This document shows positions 24,171-32,472 of a DNA stretch of 64,000 nucleotides, one piece after another (positions within the stretch are counted from its first letter, which is position 1; every line of letters begins with the position of its first letter). Under the pieces are notes generated by a model. It was not told the DNA's origin. It saw only the letters and a program-made list of their open reading frames with translations, and ran no database searches. The position numbers were made by a program, and so were the translations under genes. Source of the stretch: Bradyrhizobium sp. LLZ17 (lineage in GTDB: Bacteria > Pseudomonadota > Alphaproteobacteria > Rhizobiales > Xanthobacteraceae); assembly GCF_041200145.1 (NCBI RefSeq), contig NZ_CP165734.1, forward strand, positions 2,170,001 through 2,234,000, written 5' to 3'.

Positions 24171-25229
24171 TCACTTGAACCAGTGCACCAGCGCGATGCT
24201 GATCCCTAACAGCAGCATCAGCGACAGCGTGACCGCCGCTGTCACGCGGCCGCCGACATTGGCGAGCACCCGCACATCGACGCCGAGGCCCAGCGCCGCC
24301 ATCGAGACCACCGTGAGAAAGCTGGTGATCTTCGTCACCGGCCCCACCACCGTGGCCGGCACGATTTCGAGCGAGCGCAAGGTCGCGAGCACGAGGAAGC
24401 CGAGGATGAACCAGGGCACCAGTCGGAAGAAGCCGACATTGGTCTTCTTGGCGTCGGTCTGCCAGCGCGCGGCGACGAGCGAGAGGCCGACGACCACGGG
24501 CCCCAGCATCAGTACGCGCATCAATTTCACGAGCGTCCCGATCTGCGTCGAGACGAGGCCGGCCGGCACCGTCGCTGCCAGCACCTGCGGCACGGCATAG
24601 ACGGTCAGGCCGGCGAGGATGCCGTATTGCGTGGCCGTCAACTGCAACAACGGGATCAGTAGCGGCAGGCCCAGCACCATCATGACGCCGAGGATCGCCG
24701 TGAACGAAATGGAGGATGCGATCTCGTCGCTGTTGGCGCCGATGATCGGCGCCACGGCCGCAATCGCGGAGTTGCCGCAGATGGAATTGCCGCAGGCGAT
24801 CAGGATCGACAGCCGGGTCGACAGCCCAAGCAGGCGGCTCAATCCGAAAGAGACGGAGAGCGCGATCACGACAACGGCTGCGATCGAGAGGAGCAGCGCG
24901 ACCCCGGAGGCGGCGATGGCGGCAAAGCTGATGGAGGCGCCTAACAGCATCACCGCAACCTCGAGGAGTTGCTTGGCACTGAAGGCGATGCCGGCCTGCC
25001 AGCGCGGCGCCGGCTTCCAGAAGCTGCGGAGCGCCATGCCGAGCAGGATCGCCATCACCAGCGCCTCGACATAGGGATGCTCGAACACGCCCAATTCCCC
25101 GCGTTCGAGCAGGGCCGAGACGCCGGCCACGGCGATGCAAAGGAGAATGCCGGGAATCAGCGCGACGATGCGGCTGGCGGCCGTGGTCGGCTTGGAATCG
25201 GCCGGGCTGGATGCTTGATTCTGCGACAC
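24171..25229 (-). CDS. yeiH: YeiH-family putative sulfate/sulfite exporter
   Basis: A 352-residue membrane protein with about ten transmembrane helices and the family signature ACGNSICGNSAIAAVAPIIGA near residues 145-165. The family (PF03601) includes TauZ, proposed to export sulfite or sulfate during taurine catabolism. The start codon is GTG (complement of 25227-25229), with GGGAGAG upstream. Its position between a taurine-type importer and sulfopyruvate-decarboxylase genes supports export of sulfite/sulfate released from sulfonates (inference). Confidence 0.85.
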   Translation of the reverse strand: MSQNQASSPADSKPTTAASRIVALIPGILLCIAVAGVSALLERGELGVFEHPYVEALVMAILLGMALRSFWKPAPRWQAGIAFSAKQLLEVAVMLLGASISFAAIAASGVALLLSIAAVVVIALSVSFGLSRLLGLSTRLSILIACGNSICGNSAIAAVAPIIGANSDEIASSISFTAILGVMMVLGLPLLIPLLQLTATQYGILAGLTVYAVPQVLAATVPAGLVSTQIGTLVKLMRVLMLGPVVVGLSLVAARWQTDAKKTNVGFFRLVPWFILGFLVLATLRSLEIVPATVVGPVTKITSFLTVVSMAALGLGVDVRVLANVGGRVTAAVTLSLMLLLGISIALVHWFK

Positions 25230-25338
25230 AAATCTCTCCCGAGGAGAAAGATTTATACGCAGGGTCGCTCGTCTGGGGAATAAGTTTTCGACATATCAGG
25301 CCCGAGGGGAGTTCTATCCCCGGCCTGGAATAAAGCCG

Positions 25339-25557
25339 TTAGAAGATCAGGCTTTTGGCCAGCATCGCGACGTGGCTAAAGCCGTCATAGACGCCGGGCT
25401 CGAAGAAGGCGGCGCGGGCCAGCACGATCGCCGCAACCAGCGACCAGAACAGACCGGTGCCAGCCCGCAGCAGCAGCTTTGAGGCGCGCGACTTCGGCTG
25501 GGCGTCCGTCGCGGACACCATTTGCTCGCCAAAAGGCTCAAATCCTGTGCGGTCCAT
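25339..25557 (-). CDS. Small hypothetical protein with one membrane segment
   Basis: About 72 residues from MDRTGFEPFGEQMV. A basic stretch (PKSRASKLLLRAG) precedes one hydrophobic helix (GLFWSLVAAIVLARAAFF), so it would be an inner-membrane protein with its N-terminus inside. The frame also runs 20 codons further upstream. No clear ribosome-binding site is seen. Not recognised; it could be spurious but the hydropathy is protein-like. Confidence 0.45.
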   Translation of the reverse strand: MDRTGFEPFGEQMVSATDAQPKSRASKLLLRAGTGLFWSLVAAIVLARAAFFEPGVYDGFSHVAMLAKSLIF

Positions 25558-25743
25558 AAGCGTCGCCGATCCATCAATTTCTGACGGGAATGTCGTTGTT
25601 TCCCGCCAAAACAGCAATGGAAGCGATTGGCGTTTTTGCCGCCCCGAAGGGAAACTCCTTCTGTCGGGCGCGCCCGGCTCAATAGTTTTCTTCTTTTGGC
25701 CGGTTTGGCTGGCCGGGCACCCGGCCGCCAGCCAGATAAGCCT

Positions 25744-26859
25744 CTACGCCGCGAGGCCGCTCCCGACCGGCGCGAATTCCAACCCGAGGCTTTCCGCCAC
25801 CGCCTTGTTGGTGATGCGGCCGCGATGCACGTTGAGCCCGTTGCGCAAATGCGGATTTTCCAGCACCGCGGCAAAGCCCTTGCTGGCGAGCATCAGCCCG
25901 AACGGCAGGGTCGCATTGTTGAGCGCCTGGCTCGACGTCACCGGCACCGCGCCCGGCATATTGGCCACGCAATAATGCACGACGCCGTCGACCTCGTAGG
26001 TCGGATCGCTGTGCGTGGTCGCATGCGAGGTCTCGAAGCAACCGCCTTGGTCGATCGCGACGTCGACCAGCACGGCGCCGGGCCGCATCGATTTCAGCAT
26101 CGCGCGCGTGACGAGCTTCGGTGCACTGGCGCCCGGCACCAGCACCGCGCCGATCACGACGTCGGCGGCAAATACCTCGTCCTCGACCGACTCGATGGTC
26201 GAGAAGCGGGTGCGCACCCGGCCGCTGAAGAGATCATCGAGTTCGCGCAGCCGCGGCAACGAACGGTCGATCACCGTGACCTCGGCGCCGAGGCCCGCCG
26301 CCATCCGTGCAGCCTGCGTTCCCACCACGCCACCGCCGAGCACGACGACGCGCGCCGGCTGCACGCCGGGCACGCCGCCCAGCAGCAAACCGCGACCGCC
26401 CGCCGAACGCCTGAGCGCGGCGCCGGCGGCCTCGATGGCGAGGCGGCCGGCGACTTCGCTCATCGGCGCGAGCAGAGGGAGGTGACCGGCCGCGTCGGTG
26501 ACGGTTTCATAGGCGATCGCGGTACAGCCGGACGCAAGCAAGCCCTTGGCCTGCTCCGGGTCCGGCGCGAGGTGGAGATAGGTAAACAGGATCTGGCTTT
26601 CGCGAAGCTGCGCCCATTCGCTTTTCTGCGGCTCCTTCACCTTCACGATCATGTCGGAATTGGCGAAGATGTCGCGGACGGTCCCGGCGATCGCCGCGCC
26701 GGCCCGTCGATAGACCTCATCCGACGCACCGATGCCGCTGCCGGCGCCAGTCTCGACCAGCACCTGGTGCCCGGCCGCGACATATTCGCGGACTGCGCCG
26801 GGGGTGAGCCCGACGCGATATTCCTGGACCTTGATCTCCTTGGGCACACCGACGCGCAT
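25744..26859 (-). CDS. ald: Alanine dehydrogenase
   Basis: A 371-residue enzyme, exactly the usual family length. It has the N-terminal MRVGVPKEIKVQEYRVGLTP, the catalytic Lys in MIVKVKEPQ and His in LFTYLHLAPD, the NAD-binding VVVLGGGVVGTQAARMA and the PGAVPVTSSQALNNATLP motif. It converts L-alanine and NAD to pyruvate, ammonia and NADH. AAGGAG lies before the ATG (complement 26857-26859). It is divergent from an Lrp-type regulator. In taurine and cysteate degradation Ald regenerates pyruvate for a transaminase, and sulfonate-related genes flank it here. Confidence 0.95.
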   Translation of the reverse strand: MRVGVPKEIKVQEYRVGLTPGAVREYVAAGHQVLVETGAGSGIGASDEVYRRAGAAIAGTVRDIFANSDMIVKVKEPQKSEWAQLRESQILFTYLHLAPDPEQAKGLLASGCTAIAYETVTDAAGHLPLLAPMSEVAGRLAIEAAGAALRRSAGGRGLLLGGVPGVQPARVVVLGGGVVGTQAARMAAGLGAEVTVIDRSLPRLRELDDLFSGRVRTRFSTIESVEDEVFAADVVIGAVLVPGASAPKLVTRAMLKSMRPGAVLVDVAIDQGGCFETSHATTHSDPTYEVDGVVHYCVANMPGAVPVTSSQALNNATLPFGLMLASKGFAAVLENPHLRNGLNVHRGRITNKAVAESLGLEFAPVGSGLAA

Positions 26860-27001
26860 GCTGGGCTCCTTCCGACGTCCTGATTCACGGATGTTATCGT
26901 AGCGACAGAGCCAGTTTGGTTTCGGGCGAATATCCGCTAGTTTCGGAACCCGCGCGCTGGTTTCGAGCGCAGAAGCAGCCTTTGACGCCGGAAACAAAAC
27001 C

Positions 27002-27481
27002 TTGGCCCTCGACCGGAAAGATCTCGCCATCCTTGTGGAACTCACCACCAATGCGCGGGCCAGCCACACCGAGCTTGCCAACAAGGTCGGCCTGTCCAGC
27101 ACGGCGCTGGCGCGGCGGCAAAAGGCGCTGGAGGATGACGGCTACATCCAGGCCTACCAGGTCGCGCTCGACCTCGCGCAGTTCGGCCTCACCACGACGG
27201 TGCTGGTGCGGATTGCGCTTGAGAGCCAAAGCGACGAGGCGCTGAAGGCGTTCGAGGCGGAGGTGGTGAAATGCCCCTCCGTCGTGCGCTGTTTCCTGAT
27301 GTCCGGCACCGACGACTACATCCTGATCGTGCTCGCCCGCGACATCCAGGATTTCGAGCGCATCCATCGCACCGAGCTGTCACGCCTGCCGCGTGTCGCC
27401 CGGGTGCAGTCGAGCTTCGCGCTGCGCGAGGTGGTCAATCGCGCGGTGCCGACCGTCGTGTTCGGCGAAGCGAAGCGCTAG
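27002..27481 (+). CDS. Lrp/AsnC-family transcriptional regulator
   Basis: A 159-residue regulator. The N-terminal helix-turn-helix (RASHTELANKVGLSSTALARR) is followed by a RAM effector domain with VKCPSVVRCFLMSGTDDYIL. The start is a TTG at 27002 (LALDRKDLAIL); no strong ribosome-binding site is visible. It is divergent from ald across a 142-bp promoter region, the standard AldR arrangement in which alanine activates ald transcription. It is therefore predicted to control ald. Confidence 0.9.
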   Translation: MALDRKDLAILVELTTNARASHTELANKVGLSSTALARRQKALEDDGYIQAYQVALDLAQFGLTTTVLVRIALESQSDEALKAFEAEVVKCPSVVRCFLMSGTDDYILIVLARDIQDFERIHRTELSRLPRVARVQSSFALREVVNRAVPTVVFGEAKR

Positions 27482-27501
27482 CACTTATGCTCACGAATAA
27501 A

Positions 27502-27536
27502 CCAAAGCGCGATGATCATTTACCATCGCGCTTTGG
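27502..27536. terminator. Hairpin between the Lrp gene and a convergent small gene
   Basis: A perfect 13-bp stem CCAAAGCGCGATG / CATCGCGCTTTGG with a 9-nt loop, 21 bp after the Lrp stop and 15 bp before the end of the convergent gene. No long T-tract follows on either side, so termination efficiency is uncertain. Its position suggests a shared bidirectional terminator. Confidence 0.65.
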
Positions 27537-27550
27537 ATCCTCACGGGGCC

Positions 27551-27763
27551 TCAAGACGGAAAATCGGCCGCTCTGATGTGGATGCGATCGGCGTGCAGGG
27601 ACCAGTGATGCAACGCCTGTTCCTTGCAGAACTTCGCCTTCGCCCGCTCCTTGGCCTCATCCTCGTCGGCGGCGTCGATCTCGATCGCGCCCTGGCAGAT
27701 CTCACTCTGCCGGCCATACTCGCCGAGCACGTCCTTCATGAACCTGACGACATAAGTTGACAT
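27551..27763 (-). CDS. Conserved small hypothetical protein
   Basis: A 70-residue soluble protein beginning MSTYVVRFMKDVLGEYGRQS. It contains an acidic/basic helix (AADEDEAKERAKAKFCKEQA) and ends HADRIHIRAADFPS. GGGAGG lies 5 bp before the ATG (complement 27761-27763), good evidence for translation. It resembles small uncharacterised rhizobial proteins; no function can be given. Confidence 0.7.
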   Translation of the reverse strand: MSTYVVRFMKDVLGEYGRQSEICQGAIEIDAADEDEAKERAKAKFCKEQALHHWSLHADRIHIRAADFPS

Positions 27764-27890
27764 GGGACCTCCCTGCTGCCCCGGCGGCACTCTAATCCCA
27801 TTTTGCCCAAATCGGGGAAGGAGAATTTGACGCGGATCAAGGTCAGACTGCGCGAGTCCTTGGCGCCAGGGAATGACAATGTGGCTGTCG

Positions 27891-28940
27891 CTACCCCGGC
27901 ATCACCCCGAACGCCTGCTTGAAGCGCGCGGCATAAACCGGCCAGACCTCAGGATTGATGATGCGCGGCGGGCGCTTGCCGTCGAGCGTGTCCAGGACCT
28001 GCTCGGCGGCGATCCGACCCATGTTCTGGCGCGCCTCGATGGTGACGCCGGCGGTGTGCGGGCTCGCCAGCACGTTGTCGAACTGCAGCAGTGGATGCTC
28101 CGGCGGAGGCGGCTCCTTGGACCAGACGTCGAGGCCGGCGCCCGCGATGCGCTTGTCACGCAACGCCCCAAGCAGCGCGTCCTCGTCGTGAATGAAGCCG
28201 CGCGCGGTGGTGATGAAATAGGCATGCGGCTGCATCAGCGCAAACTCGCGCACGCTGATCATGTTGCGACTGCCCTTGTTGAGCGGACAGGAGATCGAGA
28301 CGAAATCGGCGCGGCGCAACAGCTCGTCAAGCTCGACCTTCTCCCCGCCCCGCTCGGCCATGACCTCGGCGGAAAGATAGGGATCATAGGCCAGCACCTT
28401 CATGCCAAGCAGACCCTTGCACAGCGCGGCGATGCGGCGGCCGACATTGCCGAGCCCGATAATGCCGACGGTCTTGCCCTCGACCTCGTTGCCGACGAGC
28501 TCGTTGCGGTTGACATCGCGCTCCCGGCGCAACCGGCGGTCTGACTGGATGATGCGCTTGGATAGGGTCAACATCATCGCCAGCGCATGTTCCGCAACGG
28601 AATGCGCGTTGCCGCCAGATTGATTGACCACCAGCACGCCCGCATCCGTGCAGGCCTCGGCATCGACGGGATCGAAGCCTGCGCCATTGCTGGATACGAG
28701 CAGGAGATTCGGCGTGCGCTTCAGGAAGGCGGCGTCGACATGGAAATGGGACGCCAGCTCATCGCGCGCGGCCCCTATCTGGTAGACGTGTGCCGCACTC
28801 AGGATCGGGGCGTAGAAATCTTCGGGGCTGTCGTTCTCGATCCGATCGAGCCGGACGTCGGGCCGCGCCTTCAGGATATCGATGTAGATCGGATTGGCCA
28901 GATATTTGACGTAGAAGACGCGCTTGCTGTTGACGGACAT
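27891..28940 (-). CDS. D-isomer-specific 2-hydroxyacid dehydrogenase (possible sulfolactate dehydrogenase)
   Basis: A 349-residue NAD-dependent dehydrogenase. Substrate-side features are LLVSSNGAGFDPVD and NQSGGNAHSVAEHALAMML; the Rossmann motif is VGIIGLGNVGRRIA. The catalytic Arg lies in ITTARGF, the Glu in WSKEPPPPEHP and the His in ASPHTAGVT. The family covers phosphoglycerate, hydroxypyruvate and sulfolactate (SlcC) dehydrogenases. It is divergent from the sulfopyruvate decarboxylase genes, so oxidation of sulfolactate to sulfopyruvate is an attractive but unproven substrate assignment. Confidence 0.82.
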   Translation of the reverse strand: MSVNSKRVFYVKYLANPIYIDILKARPDVRLDRIENDSPEDFYAPILSAAHVYQIGAARDELASHFHVDAAFLKRTPNLLLVSSNGAGFDPVDAEACTDAGVLVVNQSGGNAHSVAEHALAMMLTLSKRIIQSDRRLRRERDVNRNELVGNEVEGKTVGIIGLGNVGRRIAALCKGLLGMKVLAYDPYLSAEVMAERGGEKVELDELLRRADFVSISCPLNKGSRNMISVREFALMQPHAYFITTARGFIHDEDALLGALRDKRIAGAGLDVWSKEPPPPEHPLLQFDNVLASPHTAGVTIEARQNMGRIAAEQVLDTLDGKRPPRIINPEVWPVYAARFKQAFGVMPG

Positions 28941-29196
28941 CAGGACCCTTCCGGCGCTCTCGCGGAGATCCGCAAGGCGTCAGCGCGGCGCGCGTCCATT
29001 CCATGCGTCCCTCCCGCTTTCTCATTGTTGCCGCTTATGACATGGCGGTACCGACCACGGCAGGCCGTCGGGCGCAGACCACGGTGCCGGCCGGGACATG
29101 TTGACAATCCCGCTCGCTCCGTCAAGTTTCGAGCGGCCGCCGCGACGCCGGACAATGGCAAGACGAAGACGCATGCGCGGCTCAAGGGAGAACGCA

Positions 29197-29763
29197 ATGG
29201 CGATTGCGGAACAGCAGGCCTCGCCCCAGGGAGCGCAGGCGTCCAGCGACAACAGCTGGCACGGCATTGTCCTGCAAACCCTGAAGCGGAACGAGATCAG
29301 CCTCGTGCCTTACGTGCCCGACCGCGTGCTGACCCCGCTGATCAAGAACCTGCACGCCGATCCGTTCTTTACGACCTTCGCGACAGCCCGCGAGGAGGAA
29401 GCGGTCGGCATCGTCTCGGGCGCCTGGATGGGCGGACGGCGCGGTGCGGTGCTGATGCAGACCTCAGGTTTTGCTACCCTCGCCAACGTGCTCGCGTCGC
29501 TCGCGGTGCCCTACCAGATACCGCTGATCATGCTCGTTTCAGAGCGCGGCACGCTCGGCGAGTTCAACTACGGCCAGTCGCTGGTCTGCCGCACCATGCG
29601 CCCAGTGCTGGATCTGCTGGCGCTGGAGCATCACACCATCACCCGGCTCGACGAACTCGAATTCATCACCGATCGCTCGATCAAGCAGGCGGTCACGACG
29701 CAGGCGCCGGTGGCGCTGATCCTCAGCCCGCTGCTCACGGGCGGCAAGGTATTCGACAAGTGA
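29197..29763 (+). CDS. comD: Sulfopyruvate decarboxylase, alpha subunit-like
   Basis: A 188-residue thiamine diphosphate enzyme half with the PYR domain. The key Glu is in TAREEEAVGIVSGAW, followed by MQTSGFATLANVLASL and RGTLGEFNYGQ. The frame is open 33 codons upstream, but the start chosen (MAIAEQQASPQG, 29197) follows GGGAG. The beta subunit gene starts 10 bp downstream. ComDE converts sulfopyruvate to sulfoacetaldehyde and carbon dioxide; the closely related phosphonopyruvate decarboxylase is the main alternative. Confidence 0.85.
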   Translation: MAIAEQQASPQGAQASSDNSWHGIVLQTLKRNEISLVPYVPDRVLTPLIKNLHADPFFTTFATAREEEAVGIVSGAWMGGRRGAVLMQTSGFATLANVLASLAVPYQIPLIMLVSERGTLGEFNYGQSLVCRTMRPVLDLLALEHHTITRLDELEFITDRSIKQAVTTQAPVALILSPLLTGGKVFDK

Positions 29764-29773
29764 ATCCGGCCAG

Positions 29774-30382
29774 ATGAGTTCAAAAATGCACACCCGCAAC
29801 ACCAAGGTGATGAACCGCTTCGATGTGACCTCGCGCCTGGTCGCGAAGCTCAAGCACGAAGAGGCCGTGATCGGCGGCATCGGCAATACCAATTTCGACC
29901 TCTGGGCCGCCGGCCACCGCCCGCAGAACTTTTACATGCTGGGAAGCATGGGCCTCGCCTTCCCGATCGCGCTTGGCGTAGCGCTGGCGCAACCCGAGCG
30001 CCGCGTGTTCGCGCTCGAGGGGGACGGCTCGCTGCTGATGCAGCTCGGCGCGCTCTCGACCATTGCGACGCTGAAGCCGAAGAACCTCGTCATGATCGTG
30101 ATGGACAACGGCATCTATCAGATCACCGGCGCGCAGGCGACACCGGCCGCCGGTATCGCCGACATCGTCGCCATCGCCGCCGGCTCCGGACTTGCCAACA
30201 GCGCCTGGGCCGCGGACGAGGAGGATTTTGAGCGTCTGGTCGATGACGCGATGTCCGCCTCCGGGCCGAGCCTGATCGCTGTGCGTATCGACGACAAGCC
30301 CGGCGTCGGCGCCACCCGCAGGGACCCCGTGCAGATTCGGGAGCGCTTCATGCACGGCCTTGGCGTGCGCGAGCCGCTTTAA
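29774..30382 (+). CDS. comE: Sulfopyruvate decarboxylase, beta subunit-like
   Basis: A 202-residue PP domain half of a thiamine diphosphate decarboxylase. The cofactor motif is GDGSLLMQLGALSTIA through MDNGIYQITG, with YMLGSMGLAFPIALGVALA upstream. It ends RERFMHGLGVREPL. The start at 29774 (MSSKMHTRN) is used; the ATG at 29786 is possible. It forms the catalytic dimer with the preceding alpha subunit. No sulfoacetaldehyde acetyltransferase gene (xsc) is seen nearby, so the fate of the product is not explained by this window. Confidence 0.87.
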   Translation: MSSKMHTRNTKVMNRFDVTSRLVAKLKHEEAVIGGIGNTNFDLWAAGHRPQNFYMLGSMGLAFPIALGVALAQPERRVFALEGDGSLLMQLGALSTIATLKPKNLVMIVMDNGIYQITGAQATPAAGIADIVAIAAGSGLANSAWAADEEDFERLVDDAMSASGPSLIAVRIDDKPGVGATRRDPVQIRERFMHGLGVREPL

Positions 30383-30460
30383 AGGTTCCGTCATTAACTA
30401 CACGCCGATCTGATCAGGGCGCCGCGACAGCCGGCGGCAAATCCGTGCTATCCGCGTCGG

Positions 30461-30838
30461 ATGTCCATTTTCGTTCGCGCTTTTGCCTGGCTGCTCGCAG
30501 CCGCCGTCACGTTTGCGACCCTCGGGCCGCCGGGCCTACGGCCGCATTCCGACTTGGGCCAGGACGGCGAGCATGCGCTCGCCTTCGTCCTGCTCGGACT
30601 GGCTTTCGGCCTCGCCTATCCGCATCGCCGCCTGGCGACCTCAGCGGTCGCGGTCGTCCTGATCGGCCTGCTCGAACTGATGCAGCTTTGGGCGCCAGGA
30701 CGCCATGCGCGGCTGGAGGATTTCGTGGTTGACGCACTCACCGCTTGCATCGGCTTTGCCTTGGCCGCTGTCGCCGGTTGGGGCATGACGCGCCTTGCCG
30801 GAAGCTCGGCCGCCACAAGCGAAGGCCCCGCGGAGTAA
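30461..30838 (+). CDS. VanZ-like membrane protein
   Basis: A 125-residue protein with about four hydrophobic helices (FAWLLAAAVTFATLGP, ALAFVLLGLAFGLAY, AVAVVLIGLLELMQLWAP, ACIGFALAAVAGWG). The pattern DxExH-like (GQDGEHALAF) and ELMQLWAPGRHARLEDFVVD is typical of VanZ-domain proteins of alphaproteobacteria. Despite the name, most have no link to glycopeptide resistance. It stands alone, and its job is unknown. Confidence 0.78.
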   Translation: MSIFVRAFAWLLAAAVTFATLGPPGLRPHSDLGQDGEHALAFVLLGLAFGLAYPHRRLATSAVAVVLIGLLELMQLWAPGRHARLEDFVVDALTACIGFALAAVAGWGMTRLAGSSAATSEGPAE

Positions 30839-30881
30839 CACTCCACAGGGCCCGCCTCTTGAAAGCCTGAGCTCGAACCGA

Positions 30882-31265
30882 TCAGTCGATGATCTTGACG
30901 ACGCGGCGCGTGCGCGGCTCGACGATTACGCGGCGATCGTTCACAACCGCATAGCGATACTCGGTGTAGTTCGGTACGGGACGCAGCACCACGGTCGGAG
31001 GCAGCGGCTCGCCGACCACGACGCGCTTGTGAACCACGACTGAATCATCGCGCGGGATGCCGCCGAGAATCGCATCCGGGATTTCCAGGCCTGCCCCGAC
31101 GGCTGCACCCACGGTGCCGCCGACCATCGCGCCGACCGGACCACCGATGTCGCCGCCCGCACGCGCGCCGTTTGCGGCGCCTTCGGCGGTCGTCGACTGG
31201 GCAAAGGCTGCGCTTGACGCCAGCAGCGAGACGGCAGCCAACGAAATCGCAAGACGGGTTTTCAT
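30882..31265 (-). CDS. DUF1236 exported protein
   Basis: About 127 residues. The signal peptide runs MKTRLAISLAAVSLLASSAAFA. A glycine-rich segment (GARAGGDIGGPVGAMVGGTV) follows, then the C-terminal DUF1236 segment (YRYAVVNDRRVIVEPRTRRVVKIID). A GGAG lies about 9 bp before the ATG at the complement of 31263-31265. DUF1236 proteins are periplasmic or surface proteins of rhizobia without known function. The glycine segment resembles the membrane-spanning 'glycine zipper' pattern. Confidence 0.8.
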   Translation of the reverse strand: MKTRLAISLAAVSLLASSAAFAQSTTAEGAANGARAGGDIGGPVGAMVGGTVGAAVGAGLEIPDAILGGIPRDDSVVVHKRVVVGEPLPPTVVLRPVPNYTEYRYAVVNDRRVIVEPRTRRVVKIID

Positions 31266-31363
31266 GTCCACACTCTCCAGGATTGTTGTGCGCTTTCAAC
31301 CGCGCAGCCGGATCATTGTTCCGGTTCCGCCGTGGCGAACGACGGGTCAACATACTGAAACTG

Positions 31364-32266
31364 TTACCCCGTAACACTTCCAACGGCGCCGATTTCGTGG
31401 TCGGCCATCAGTTCCAACGCCCGCACCATCGCCGAGTGATCCCAGCCCTTGCCGCCATGCGCGGTGCAGGACGAGAACAATTGCTGCGCCACCGCCGTGC
31501 TCGGCAGGGACAAGCCGAGCGCGCGCGCGCCTTCGAGCGCGAGATTGAGATCCTTCTGGTGCAACTCGATGCGAAACCCTGGATCGAAATTGCGCTTCAC
31601 CATGCGCTCGCCATGAACCTCGAGAATTCGCGACGAGGCAAATCCGCCCATCAACGCCTGCCGCACCAGCGCAGGGTTGGCGCCGGCCCTGGATGCAAAC
31701 AGCAGCGCCTCGCCGACCGCTTCGATCGTCAGGGCGACGATGATCTGGTTGGCGACCTTGGTTGTCTGCCCGTCGCCATTGGCGCCCACACGGGTGACGT
31801 TCTTGCCCATTTTGTCGAAGATCGGCTTCATGGTGTTGAACGCGCGCTCGGGACCGCCGACCATGATGGTGAGGCTGGCGGCCTTGGCACCGACTTCGCC
31901 GCCCGACACCGGCGCATCGAGATAGTCCGCGCCCAGCGCTTCGATGTTGTTCGCGAACTCTTTGGTCGCCAGCGGCGAGATCGAGCTCATGTCGACGACG
32001 ATCTTGCCTTTGGAGATGCCGGCAGCCACGCCATCCTTGCCGAACAGCACGGCCTCCACATGCGGCGTATCCGGCACCATGATGATAACCGCATCCGCCT
32101 CCTCCGCGACCTTCTTGCCCGACTTGCAGGCGATGCCACCGGCCGCGATCAGCTCGGGCGAGACCGGCGCGACGTCATGCAGCAAGACGCGATGACCCGC
32201 GGCCAGCAGATGGCCGGCCATCGGCCGTCCCATGGTGCCAAGTCCGATGAAGCCGATGTCGATCAT
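31364..32266 (-). CDS. glxR: Tartronate semialdehyde reductase (2-hydroxy-3-oxopropionate reductase)
   Basis: A 300-residue beta-hydroxyacid dehydrogenase. The N-terminal cofactor motif is GFIGLGTMGRPMAGHLL, the substrate motif DAPVSGGEVGAKAASLTIMVG, and the catalytic Lys is in TTKVANQIIVA. It reduces tartronate semialdehyde to glycerate with NAD(P)H. Hydroxypyruvate isomerase and glyoxylate carboligase genes lie upstream on the same strand, together giving glyoxylate to glycerate. A family A repeat separates it from hyi. Confidence 0.92.
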   Translation of the reverse strand: MIDIGFIGLGTMGRPMAGHLLAAGHRVLLHDVAPVSPELIAAGGIACKSGKKVAEEADAVIIMVPDTPHVEAVLFGKDGVAAGISKGKIVVDMSSISPLATKEFANNIEALGADYLDAPVSGGEVGAKAASLTIMVGGPERAFNTMKPIFDKMGKNVTRVGANGDGQTTKVANQIIVALTIEAVGEALLFASRAGANPALVRQALMGGFASSRILEVHGERMVKRNFDPGFRIELHQKDLNLALEGARALGLSLPSTAVAQQLFSSCTAHGGKGWDHSAMVRALELMADHEIGAVGSVTG

Positions 32267-32318
32267 GGTCTTTCTCTCTCAGTTGCATAAGCGAAATCTC
32301 ATCCACCCGCGCGGTGCA

Positions 32319-32453
32319 CCTCTCCCGCCTGCGGGAGAGGTCGGCGCGGAGCGCCTGGTGAGGGCTCTCTCCGCCCGGGGATTTTCACCGGATCTCTCGA
32401 ATCCCAATGTGGAAGCACCCTCTCCCCCGCCCTCTCCCGCAGGCGGGAGAGGG
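32319..32453. repeat. Dispersed palindromic intergenic repeat, family A
   Basis: Hairpin CCTCTCCCGC-CT-GCGGGAGAGG at the left end (32319-32340) and a matching CCTCTCCCGC-AG-GCGGGAGAGG at the right end (32431-32452), with GGTGAGGGC between. It occupies the glxR-hyi gap. Confidence 0.75.
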
Positions 32454-32472
32454 AGCGCACTGCCGTTGTGTC

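Noticed and set aside
30461..30838. Glycopeptide-resistance gene vanZ
   Set aside because: Only the general VanZ-like membrane domain is present, with no other van genes; such domains are widespread in rhizobia with no link to resistance.
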